DNA from: CAJBVG01 sp943372995
GTDB taxonomy: Bacteria; Bacteroidota; Bacteroidia; Sphingobacteriales; Sphingobacteriaceae
Reading direction: 5' to 3'
DNA length: 64,000 bases
NCBI GenBank assembly: GCA_943372995.1
Contig: CALSAQ010000002.1
Span: 310,001-374,000, forward strand
In this document: positions 50,010-57,200 of the stretch, one piece after another
How positions within the stretch are numbered: the first letter of the stretch is position 1
Layout: each line of letters begins with the position of its first letter
The notes under the pieces: model-generated
Seen by the model: only the letters and a program-made list of their open reading frames with translations
Databases searched by the model: none
Told to the model about the DNA's origin: nothing
Position numbers and translations under genes: made by a program

Positions 50010-50561
50010 TTGCAGACGAATACATCATTAGAATACGATCAAGTTATACAAGCTTGTAAAGATTTGTTTATAAAGAAAACAAAAGACTACGGTACAGCAT
50101 GGCGAATCTTACGATTGCCTTCTATTACCGATCAAATATTTATTAAAGCACAACGCATACGAACCTTAGAAGAGAAAAAAGTGAGCAAGGTCGATGAGGG
50201 GATAATTCCAGAATATGTTGGCATAATTAACTACTGCATTATCGCTATGATGCAAGTCGATTTAGAAGATAAATCGGAGGAATTGGAGTTAGAAGCATCT
50301 AAAGTGAGTGCTCTTTTTGATCAAAAAGTAAAAGAAACAAAAGATCTTATGCTCGACAAAAATCACGATTATGGTGAGGCTTGGAGAGAGATGAGGTTAG
50401 AGTCTTTAACCGATTTAATTCTGATGAAATTAATGAGGGTAAAACAAATTGAAGATAACAAGGGTTCAACACTTGTATCAGAGGGTGTAATTGCAAACTA
50501 TCAGGATATGATGAATTACTCCATATTCGCACTCATCAAATTAAATTATAATCAACAATAA
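50010..50561 (+). CDS. DUF1599 protein
   Basis: 183 residues made of two copies of one module: FIKKTKDYGTAWRILRLPSI near residue 23 and MLDKNHDYGEAWREMRLESL near 116, each followed by a RIRTLEEKK/RVKQIEDNK helix. DUF1599 is found almost only in Bacteroidota and has no known function; the all-alpha DYG-x-x-W repeats recall nucleotide-pyrophosphatase-like bundles, which is a guess. The start is a TTG; no ATG exists before the conserved region. Heads the unit with BT_3928-like and permease genes. Confidence 0.88.
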   Translation: MQTNTSLEYDQVIQACKDLFIKKTKDYGTAWRILRLPSITDQIFIKAQRIRTLEEKKVSKVDEGIIPEYVGIINYCIIAMMQVDLEDKSEELELEASKVSALFDQKVKETKDLMLDKNHDYGEAWREMRLESLTDLILMKLMRVKQIEDNKGSTLVSEGVIANYQDMMNYSIFALIKLNYNQQ

Positions 50562-50572
50562 ACAGATTTGTT

Positions 50573-51685
50573 ATGTTAAAATTCAGTAGATACTTTGTTG
50601 GAATATTATTTATTATCTCTGGTTTAATTAAATTGAATGATCCTATTGGATTTTCAATTAAACTAGAAGAGTATTTTGTAATATTCGGAATGGATTGGTT
50701 GAATTCATTCGCCTTAGCATTATCAGTGATTATTTGTGCTGTAGAAGTGGTGTTGGGTATTGCATTGCTTTTGGGTATCATGCAAAAACAATTATCGTGG
50801 ATATTATTATTGATGATAATTTTCTTTACATGGTTAACAGGGTATTCGGCTATTACAAATAAAGTGACAGATTGTGGTTGCTTTGGAGATGCTATAAAAT
50901 TAACACCATGGCAGTCGTTTTCAAAAGATGTTATCTTACTATTTTTCATCGCTATTATTTTTGTCTCAAGAAATAGAATTAGCTCAAGTTTAAGTAGTGC
51001 AAAACAAATCACTTACGTTACTTTAGCTTATGTAATTGCAATGGTAGTGGGTATATACAGTGTGATGTATTTACCAACAGTTGATTTTCTTCCTTATAAA
51101 GTAGGAAACAATATTCCAGAGTTAATGAAAGTTCCAGAAGGTGCTCCGGTCGACTCTTTCGAAACAAAAATGATTTATCAAAAAGATGGTAAAGAGCAAG
51201 CGTTTACATTAAAAGATTACCCTTGGCAAGATAGTACTTGGAAATGGGTAAGAACAGAGAACATATTAATTAAAGAAGGATATAAACCAAAGATTAAAGA
51301 TTTAAGAATAGCAGATGCCGATGGTAATGATTATTCTGAAGATGTAATTACACACCCTGATTATGCCATTTGGGTTGTGTCTTATGATTTAGATAAATCG
51401 AATGTTGAATCCTATGCAAAAGTTAAAGCATTAGCAGATGCATTGGAGAAAAATTTAAAAATCAGAACAATAGGTTTAACTTCATCAAACGATTTAACTA
51501 CAGAAAAATTCAGACACGAAAATAATTTAGCATTTCCTTTTTATTATTGCGATGCTACTACACTAAAAACTATGGTACGTGCAAATCCTGGTATTTTATT
51601 AGTGAAGAAAGGTATAGTTGAAGGCAAATGGTCGCATAGAGGTATGCCTACTTACGATGAACTTATTAAGCAATTGAAAAATTAA
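50573..51685 (+). CDS. BT_3928-family DoxX-like membrane protein
   Basis: 370 residues. N-terminal DoxX/MauE-type bundle of four or five membrane helices (about 1-165) with SRYFVGILFIISGLIKLNDP and the cysteine motif TDCGCFGDAIKLTPWQSFSK near 100, then a soluble thioredoxin-like half (about 190-370: ITHPDYAIWVVSYDLDKSNV, IRTIGLTSSND, LVKKGIVEGKWSHRGMPTYD). The CGC pair at the membrane and the thioredoxin-like tail suggest disulfide chemistry. In this phylum the gene often follows DUF1599, as here after 11 bases. Confidence 0.9.
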   Translation: MLKFSRYFVGILFIISGLIKLNDPIGFSIKLEEYFVIFGMDWLNSFALALSVIICAVEVVLGIALLLGIMQKQLSWILLLMIIFFTWLTGYSAITNKVTDCGCFGDAIKLTPWQSFSKDVILLFFIAIIFVSRNRISSSLSSAKQITYVTLAYVIAMVVGIYSVMYLPTVDFLPYKVGNNIPELMKVPEGAPVDSFETKMIYQKDGKEQAFTLKDYPWQDSTWKWVRTENILIKEGYKPKIKDLRIADADGNDYSEDVITHPDYAIWVVSYDLDKSNVESYAKVKALADALEKNLKIRTIGLTSSNDLTTEKFRHENNLAFPFYYCDATTLKTMVRANPGILLVKKGIVEGKWSHRGMPTYDELIKQLKN

Positions 51686-52743
51686 TGTTCAATTATTTCA
51701 TTCGGAAAATAGCCTATGGTGCGTTAGTGATGTTGGGTGTTATTACCATCGTGTTTTTGCTTTTTGCCATTTTACCTGGTGATGCCGCAAGAATGACACA
51801 AGGCCAAAGAACCGATGTCGCTACATTAGAGGCAGTGAAGAAAGAATTCGGACTCGATAAACCAAAGTCGGTTCAGTTTCTTTTATACCTTAATGATGTA
51901 TCTCCTTTATCTATTCACGAAAACGATTCTTCTAATAAAGCAAAGTATAATTTTTTAAGTTTATTTCCTGTTTCTTCTACCAAGTATTTAGTTTTAAAAG
52001 CACCTTACTTAAGACGCTCGTATCAAACACAAAAAAAAGTATCTACAATTCTATGGGAGACTATACCTAATACAGCAGTGCTTGCATTGGCATCCATGGT
52101 ATTTGCTACAGCTATAGGTATTTTCCTTGGACTTATAGCTGCATTATATAAAGATACTTGGATTGATAGGTCTGCAATGTCTTTTGCTATTCTTGGGGTT
52201 TCTATGCCTTCGTTCTTTGCAGGTATTTTAATAGCATGGTTATTTGCATTTATACTTGGACCTTACACTGGCTTAAATATGTCGGGTAGTTTATACGATT
52301 ACAACCCTTTCACAGGTGAAGAATTACAACTGAAAAATTTAATACTTCCAGCACTTACATTAGGATTACGTCCTTTATCAATTATTGTTCAACTTACTCG
52401 AAGCTCGATGTTGGATGTGATGCAAATGGATTACATCAGAACAGCAAGAGCAAAAGGATTATCAACTTTTCAAGTGGTATGGAAGCATGCTCTTAAAAAT
52501 GCAATGAACCCAGTAATTACAGCAATTTCGGGTTGGTTTGCATCATTAATGGCTGGAGCCTTTTTTGTAGAATATATTTTTAGTTGGAATGGATTGGGTA
52601 AAATTACAGTAGATGCTTTGGAGCTATCGGACTTGCCTGTAGTAATGGGAGCCGTTTTATTTATTGCTTTTCTATTTGTTATAGTAAACCTTTTGGTTGA
52701 TATAAGTTATAGTCTACTTGACCCTAGAGTGAAACTTCAATAA
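51685..52743 (+). CDS. ABC transporter permease, DppB/OppB type
   Basis: 352 residues, six membrane helices. Begins IRKIAYGALVMLGVITIVFL, with the GDAARMTQGQRTDVATLEAV segment of peptide permeases near residue 35, and the EAA-like loop YIRTARAKGLSTFQVVWKHA near 245. Compared with usual DppB proteins it has a longer periplasmic insert near residues 70-115. No second permease, ATPase or binding protein is next to it. Overlaps the BT_3928-like gene by one base. Confidence 0.9.
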   Translation: MFNYFIRKIAYGALVMLGVITIVFLLFAILPGDAARMTQGQRTDVATLEAVKKEFGLDKPKSVQFLLYLNDVSPLSIHENDSSNKAKYNFLSLFPVSSTKYLVLKAPYLRRSYQTQKKVSTILWETIPNTAVLALASMVFATAIGIFLGLIAALYKDTWIDRSAMSFAILGVSMPSFFAGILIAWLFAFILGPYTGLNMSGSLYDYNPFTGEELQLKNLILPALTLGLRPLSIIVQLTRSSMLDVMQMDYIRTARAKGLSTFQVVWKHALKNAMNPVITAISGWFASLMAGAFFVEYIFSWNGLGKITVDALELSDLPVVMGAVLFIAFLFVIVNLLVDISYSLLDPRVKLQ

Positions 52744-52744
52744 T

Positions 52745-53257
52745 TTAATGTCCCAATAACTCAATCACTTTTTTCACATCAATACTAAGCCCGTTAACTT
52801 TGTAGGTGGCTTGTTCGTAAATATCTTTTCTCTTATTAAATGTTGATTCGATGAACTCCATTAATTCATCTTCTTTCTTACCTTTAATTGTAGGGCGTAT
52901 ATTCTTAGCCGTAGATAAGCGATTAAATATGCTTTTTGTATCGAGTTCTATGTAGATGCTACTTCCTTGCGATTTAATATACTCCATGTTGTCGAAATAA
53001 CAAGGAGTACCACCTCCAGTTGCCATAATAAAACCATCTACATGCTCAAACGATTTTAATGCATCTGATTCCATTTTTCTGAAAGTGTCTTCGCCAAGGT
53101 ATTTGAAGATATCAGTTACACTACATTTCGCTTTCTCTTCAATTATTTTGTCGAGATCAATAAATTGAAGTTTTAACTCTCTTGATAGTTTTTTACCAAA
53201 AGTACTTTTGCCAGAACCCATAAATCCGATAAGAAATATTTTGCTTGGCGAAATCAT
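52745..53257 (-). CDS. aroK: shikimate kinase
   Basis: Fifth step of the shikimate pathway, phosphorylating shikimate with ATP. 170 residues. Walker A GFMGSGKSTFGKKLSREL near residue 12, the shikimate-binding DLDKIIE and FRKMESDAL segments, and the MATGGGTPC loop near 78. Last gene of the rlmD-unknown-phosphoribosyltransferase-aroK run; it converges on the permease gene with a 1-base gap. Confidence 0.95.
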   Translation of the reverse strand: MISPSKIFLIGFMGSGKSTFGKKLSRELKLQFIDLDKIIEEKAKCSVTDIFKYLGEDTFRKMESDALKSFEHVDGFIMATGGGTPCYFDNMEYIKSQGSSIYIELDTKSIFNRLSTAKNIRPTIKGKKEDELMEFIESTFNKRKDIYEQATYKVNGLSIDVKKVIELLGH

Positions 53258-53259
53258 AA

Positions 53260-53769
53260 TTATGAAAGGTAAACAGCTTCTTCCGATTTCTTATTTGAAA
53301 AGTGAACTGAAACATGTTCTTGTGATACCGTAGAGATAGTATATCCCGCAAAATCTGTAGATACTGGAAATAATTTATGGCTCCTATCAATTAATACAGC
53401 CGTTCTTATTTTCTTAGTAGGAATATTGAGAAATACAGCGAGTCCGTAGACTAATGTTTTCCCCGAATTTAATACATCATCTACCAATATAATCGTTTTG
53501 TTTTTGCATTTGTTGATGTCTGTATCAACCTCTGCTTCTAAATGATTACTGTCTTTGTTAAGAGTGATTTCTATTAATTCGATTTTTATTTTTGATATTT
53601 TTTCTAAAACCCCTTTTAGCCTTTTTGCTAATGTATATCCTCTATTTGCAATACCAGCAATAATTATTGATTTTTCTTCAAAGCAATCTTCTAAAATCTG
53701 ATAGGCCATTCTATCGATTTTCTGTTGTATCTGAGTACTATTCAGAATTTGAATTCCTTTTTTTGTCAT
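53260..53769 (-). CDS. phosphoribosyltransferase, PyrR-like
   Basis: 169 residues. Type I PRTase fold with the PRPP loop TIILVDDVLNSGKTLVYGLA near residue 90 and the IIIAGIANRGYTLAKRLKGV segment near 37. The IDRSHKLFPVSTDFAGYTIS stretch resembles PyrR and hypoxanthine PRTases. Which base it uses, or whether it regulates pyrimidine genes, cannot be told; no pyr genes are nearby. It starts 66 bases behind the 127-residue unknown gene and ends 2 bases before aroK. Confidence 0.88.
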   Translation of the reverse strand: MTKKGIQILNSTQIQQKIDRMAYQILEDCFEEKSIIIAGIANRGYTLAKRLKGVLEKISKIKIELIEITLNKDSNHLEAEVDTDINKCKNKTIILVDDVLNSGKTLVYGLAVFLNIPTKKIRTAVLIDRSHKLFPVSTDFAGYTISTVSQEHVSVHFSNKKSEEAVYLS

Positions 53770-53800
53770 TTTATTTTTACTTAATATCTATTGACCCAAA

Positions 53801-53832
53801 TCTCACAACTCACATCTCACATCTCACATCTA
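53801..53832. repeat. tandem CTCACAT words
   Basis: Four near-perfect tandem copies of a 7-base word (CTCACAA, CTCACAT, CTCACAT, CTCACAT) in the gap ahead of the phosphoribosyltransferase gene. Not coding; same style as the other short-word repeats. Confidence 0.65.
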
Positions 53833-53835
53833 AAT

Positions 53836-54219
53836 CTATTTATATGGGAAAAATACAAAATTCGCCCCTTCTGGCACCATCACGAATACACAAATATAAC
53901 GATTTGGATCTTTGTAATTCTGTTTAAAGAAATCTTCTTTTTCGGCAGTAATTATCCCTCTTTCTATAAATTCATCAATCGTTGAAGCATGTATACTCCA
54001 TTCGGTAGATAGTTCATCTTTATCTATGATTAACTCTCCAATACGAGCTTCATGTTGATGTGCAATAAAAATAGGATACTTTGATAGGTTCTCAATAATT
54101 TCCTCGGCAATTTCTTTAATAGAATCGCTATATAAAACAAGATCGGTTTCCAAGCTTTTTAGTGGACTCTCGTTTTTTTTGTTTTCGTTAGGGTTTCCTA
54201 ATAATTCTTCGGGTTGCAT
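53836..54219 (-). CDS. conserved hypothetical in rlmD operon
   Basis: 127 residues, soluble and acidic, no signal peptide. I recognise no family. A low-complexity N-terminus (NPNENKKNESPLKS) is followed by a compact alpha/beta body: EIAEEIIENLSKYPIFIAHQ, IDEFIERGIITAEKEDFFKQ and a hydrophobic end RYICVFVMVPEGANFVFFPY. Its start codon immediately follows the rlmD stop, so translation is coupled. Confidence 0.8.
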   Translation of the reverse strand: MQPEELLGNPNENKKNESPLKSLETDLVLYSDSIKEIAEEIIENLSKYPIFIAHQHEARIGELIIDKDELSTEWSIHASTIDEFIERGIITAEKEDFFKQNYKDPNRYICVFVMVPEGANFVFFPYK

Positions 54220-55638
54220 TTATCTTAACATTAATAATACCACATTTTCTATATGCTCTGTATGAGGGAACATGTCTACGGGTTGTACCTTTATCACTTT
54301 ATATTTTTCATCTAATAGTGCTAAATCTCTTGCTTGTGTAGAAGGGTTACAACTTACATAAACAATTTTTTGGGCTTCCAGTTTAAGTAATTGTTTGCAT
54401 ACATCTTCGTGCATACCCGCTCTGGGAGGATCTGTAATTACAACATCTGGTCGTCCATTAAACTCTACAAAATCATCGTTCAACAAATCTTTCATATCGC
54501 CAGCGTAAAAAGTGGTATTGCTGATGTTGTTGATAGATGAGTTTACTTTTGCGTCTTCGATAGCATCTGGTACATATTCTATTCCAACTACTTTCTTAGC
54601 TTTAGAAGCCACAAAGTTTGCAATAGTTCCTGTGCCAGTATATAAATCGTACACTATTTCATTTCCACTTAATTCTGCAAATTCCCCTGCAATATGATAG
54701 AGTACTTCTGCTTGCTCGGCATTAGTTTGGTAAAAGGATTTAGCACTAATTCTGAAGCTTATTTTGTTATTACTTAAGTCGGTCATTTGTTCATGTATGT
54801 ATGGCTTACCATAAAAACAAATCACTTCTTGATCGTATATCGTATCGTTTTTCTTTTGATTAATGATGTATTGCAATGAACTGATAAAATCAAATTTCGA
54901 TTGAAGGTAATTCATCATCTTTGTAATTTGTTCTTCATCGTGCTCTGCAAAAACTACAATTACCATCCATTCGTTTATGCTGGTGTTTCTGATGATAAGA
55001 TTTCTTAAAAATCCTTTATGTTCTTTTATGTCATAAAAACTTAAGCTGTTTGCTTTAGCATACTCACGTACAGCATTTCTTATGTCGTTCGATCGGTTGT
55101 CTTGTAAATAACAAGTTTCTATATCAATTATTTTATCGAATCTCTTTGGAACATGAAATCCCAGTGCATTCATGTCGAATTTCTCTTCAGAAGCAATTTC
55201 AGATTTTTCTAACCATCTTTTGTTCGAAAAAGTATACTCTAATTTATTTCTATAGAAGTCGGTTTTTTCTGAACCAATAATTTTATTTATTTCAGACAGT
55301 TCTACTTTTGCTAAACGTGTTAATGCATCAACAACAGTTTTGTATTTAAACCCCAATTGAGCAGCATAGCTCATGTTTTGCCACTTACAACCACCACATG
55401 TTCCAAAATGTGTACAAAAAGAATCAGATCTGAGCTCCGAATACTTGTGGAAATGTATCGGACGGGCTTCTGCCAAATTCTTTTTCTTTTTGATTAACTG
55501 GATATCTACGATATCTCCTGGGACTACTTTTTCTACAAAAATCACTAATTCTTCGTGTTTTGCTATCCCTTTACCTTCATTGGCAATATCAATTATCTCT
55601 ACAGCCTCAATAATTGGCAGTGTCTTTGTTGTTTTCAT
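54220..55638 (-). CDS. rlmD: 23S rRNA (uracil-C5)-methyltransferase RlmD
   Basis: SAM-dependent methylation of a uracil in 23S rRNA (U1939 in E. coli). 472 residues. N-terminal TRAM domain (VEIIDIANEGKGIAKHEELV), iron-sulfur cysteines in FCTHFGTCGGCKWQNM near 75-90, SAM-binding VYDLYTGTGTIANFVA near 325, DPPRAGMHEDV near 400 and the catalytic cysteine in VYVSCNPSTQARDL near 430. Sequence cannot exclude a closely related RumA/RlmCD specificity. Head of a four-gene unit. Confidence 0.93.
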   Translation of the reverse strand: MKTTKTLPIIEAVEIIDIANEGKGIAKHEELVIFVEKVVPGDIVDIQLIKKKKNLAEARPIHFHKYSELRSDSFCTHFGTCGGCKWQNMSYAAQLGFKYKTVVDALTRLAKVELSEINKIIGSEKTDFYRNKLEYTFSNKRWLEKSEIASEEKFDMNALGFHVPKRFDKIIDIETCYLQDNRSNDIRNAVREYAKANSLSFYDIKEHKGFLRNLIIRNTSINEWMVIVVFAEHDEEQITKMMNYLQSKFDFISSLQYIINQKKNDTIYDQEVICFYGKPYIHEQMTDLSNNKISFRISAKSFYQTNAEQAEVLYHIAGEFAELSGNEIVYDLYTGTGTIANFVASKAKKVVGIEYVPDAIEDAKVNSSINNISNTTFYAGDMKDLLNDDFVEFNGRPDVVITDPPRAGMHEDVCKQLLKLEAQKIVYVSCNPSTQARDLALLDEKYKVIKVQPVDMFPHTEHIENVVLLMLR

Positions 55639-55639
55639 A

Positions 55640-55647
55640 TAAATTTG
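55640..55647 (+). promoter_or_regulatory. -7 box ahead of the first CHU_C gene
   Basis: TAAATTTG on the plus strand, 35 bases ahead of the ATG at 55683; a minus-strand TAACTTTG (55656-55649) for rlmD almost touches it, so the two divergent promoters would be face to face. Confidence 0.35.
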
Positions 55648-55682
55648 TCAAAGTTAGCTTTTAATATGCTATTTTTAATAAA

Positions 55683-57194
55683 ATGAGGTTTTCTGTAGGA
55701 TTATTAGTTCTTGTTTGTATAGTTTGTGCTCCAGTAGTAACTCTATCTTCACATATTATAGGTGGTGGATTTAGCTATACCTACTTATCTGCGAATAAAT
55801 ACCTAATTGAATTGGAGTATTATAAAGACTGTTCTCCAAGTGCCATTGATTACCCTCCTAGAGAACTCAGAGTTGGTATTTATGGAAAAACTAATGATAA
55901 TCTTATCACCACCATAGACCTAATGCCAGGAGAGATTAAACCTATAGAATTTATTTTAGGTAGTTGCTCAAATTCTCCAGTTACTTGTGTGCAAAAAAGA
56001 ATTTATTCCGATACACTTTATGTATTGCCCAATATGTTTACCGACACTAATGGGTATTACTTTAGCTATGAACAATGTTGTAGAAACTTTGGTATCAAAA
56101 ACCTGGATAAACCAGATCAAAGTGGAATGACTTATTACATAGAATTTCCGTCGTTAATTATTGATAATAAAGTATTTATAAATTCAAGTCCAAAACTAAA
56201 AAACGAACAGTTTTTTTATTTATGTGTAAATGACCCATTTGTAGCCGACTACTCATATGTAGACCCAGATGGAGATTCATTGGTTTACAGTTTAATAAAT
56301 CCCTTAAAAGGAAGCACTACCAGTAGTAATAATAATTCTAACGGTATTTCAATATTAAATCCTGGCCCTTACGAAGAAGTGAACTGGGCAGTAGGTTATG
56401 GGCCATCAATGCTCAATTATTTAGATGGTAACCCTGATTTAGCTATTGATGAGAATACGGGAATTTTAACAATTACACCAAGGCAGAACGGACTTTATTC
56501 TTTTGCCATAAAAATAGAAGAGTATAGGAAAGGGAAGAAAATAGCAAGTACTAATCGTGAAGTTCAGTATCAAATCATCTTTTGCCCAACAACAAGTAGT
56601 CCTGAAATTACATGGACCAACCCCGACCAACATATAATTGAGGCAGAATCAGAACTGTGCTTATACTTTTCTGGAACAGATTTAGATCTTAGTGATTCTT
56701 TAAGCGCTTACTTGACCAATATTTCTGAAAATTTAAATAGTTTGGGAATGGAGCTCACAATTGATACCTCCTTAGTAAATCCTATTTACATTAAAGTTTG
56801 TTTTAAAACAGATTGTAGTTTGAAGAGTAGTAAAGATGAGGGGTTTAAGTTATATCTTACTGATAAGGCATGCCCTAGGCCTAAATTAGATTCTTTATAT
56901 GTTCCCTTAGAGCTTATAGCTTTGGACTATAATGAACCTTTGAAAGATATTCCTAATGTGTTTACCCCAAATAACGATGGTATAAATGATTATTTCTCAA
57001 TAGATAATGGATTTGCGAAACCTTGTATTGACGATTTTTCAATTGTTATTTTTAACCGATGGGGGCACAAATTATTTGAATCTAAGGATTTTAGTTTCAG
57101 GTGGTCAGGGGATAACCTACCCACAGGTGTCTACTTCTATATGATTAAGTTTGGAGAAAAAGAAAAGGCAGGGTCAATTTTATTAAAGTTTTGA
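55683..57194 (+). CDS. surface protein with gliding-motility-type C-terminal (CHU_C) domain
   Basis: 503 residues. Signal peptide of about 23 residues, then SHIIGGGFSYTYLSANKYLI, the start of a family of large Bacteroidota surface proteins, with a YEQCCRNFGIKN motif near 137 and one cysteine module (KVCFKTDC...DKAC) near 380. The last 85 residues are a CHU_C/T9SS sorting domain: IPNVFTPNNDGINDYFSI, FNRWGHKLFESKDF, GVYFYMIKFGEKEKAGSIL. Exported by type IX secretion and probably anchored to the surface. Tandem paralogue of the next gene. Confidence 0.92.
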   Translation: MRFSVGLLVLVCIVCAPVVTLSSHIIGGGFSYTYLSANKYLIELEYYKDCSPSAIDYPPRELRVGIYGKTNDNLITTIDLMPGEIKPIEFILGSCSNSPVTCVQKRIYSDTLYVLPNMFTDTNGYYFSYEQCCRNFGIKNLDKPDQSGMTYYIEFPSLIIDNKVFINSSPKLKNEQFFYLCVNDPFVADYSYVDPDGDSLVYSLINPLKGSTTSSNNNSNGISILNPGPYEEVNWAVGYGPSMLNYLDGNPDLAIDENTGILTITPRQNGLYSFAIKIEEYRKGKKIASTNREVQYQIIFCPTTSSPEITWTNPDQHIIEAESELCLYFSGTDLDLSDSLSAYLTNISENLNSLGMELTIDTSLVNPIYIKVCFKTDCSLKSSKDEGFKLYLTDKACPRPKLDSLYVPLELIALDYNEPLKDIPNVFTPNNDGINDYFSIDNGFAKPCIDDFSIVIFNRWGHKLFESKDFSFRWSGDNLPTGVYFYMIKFGEKEKAGSILLKF

Positions 57195-57200
57195 TTTTAA

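Noticed and set aside
50536..51012. 158-codon open frame antisense to the BT_3928-like gene
   Set aside because: Opposite a clear membrane-protein gene; its composition (N, I, K, S) is that of reversed AT-rich coding DNA.
53801..53832. CRISPR-like array
   Set aside because: The 7-base tandem words have no spacers; no array with repeats of 24-40 bases and unique spacers occurs anywhere in the window.
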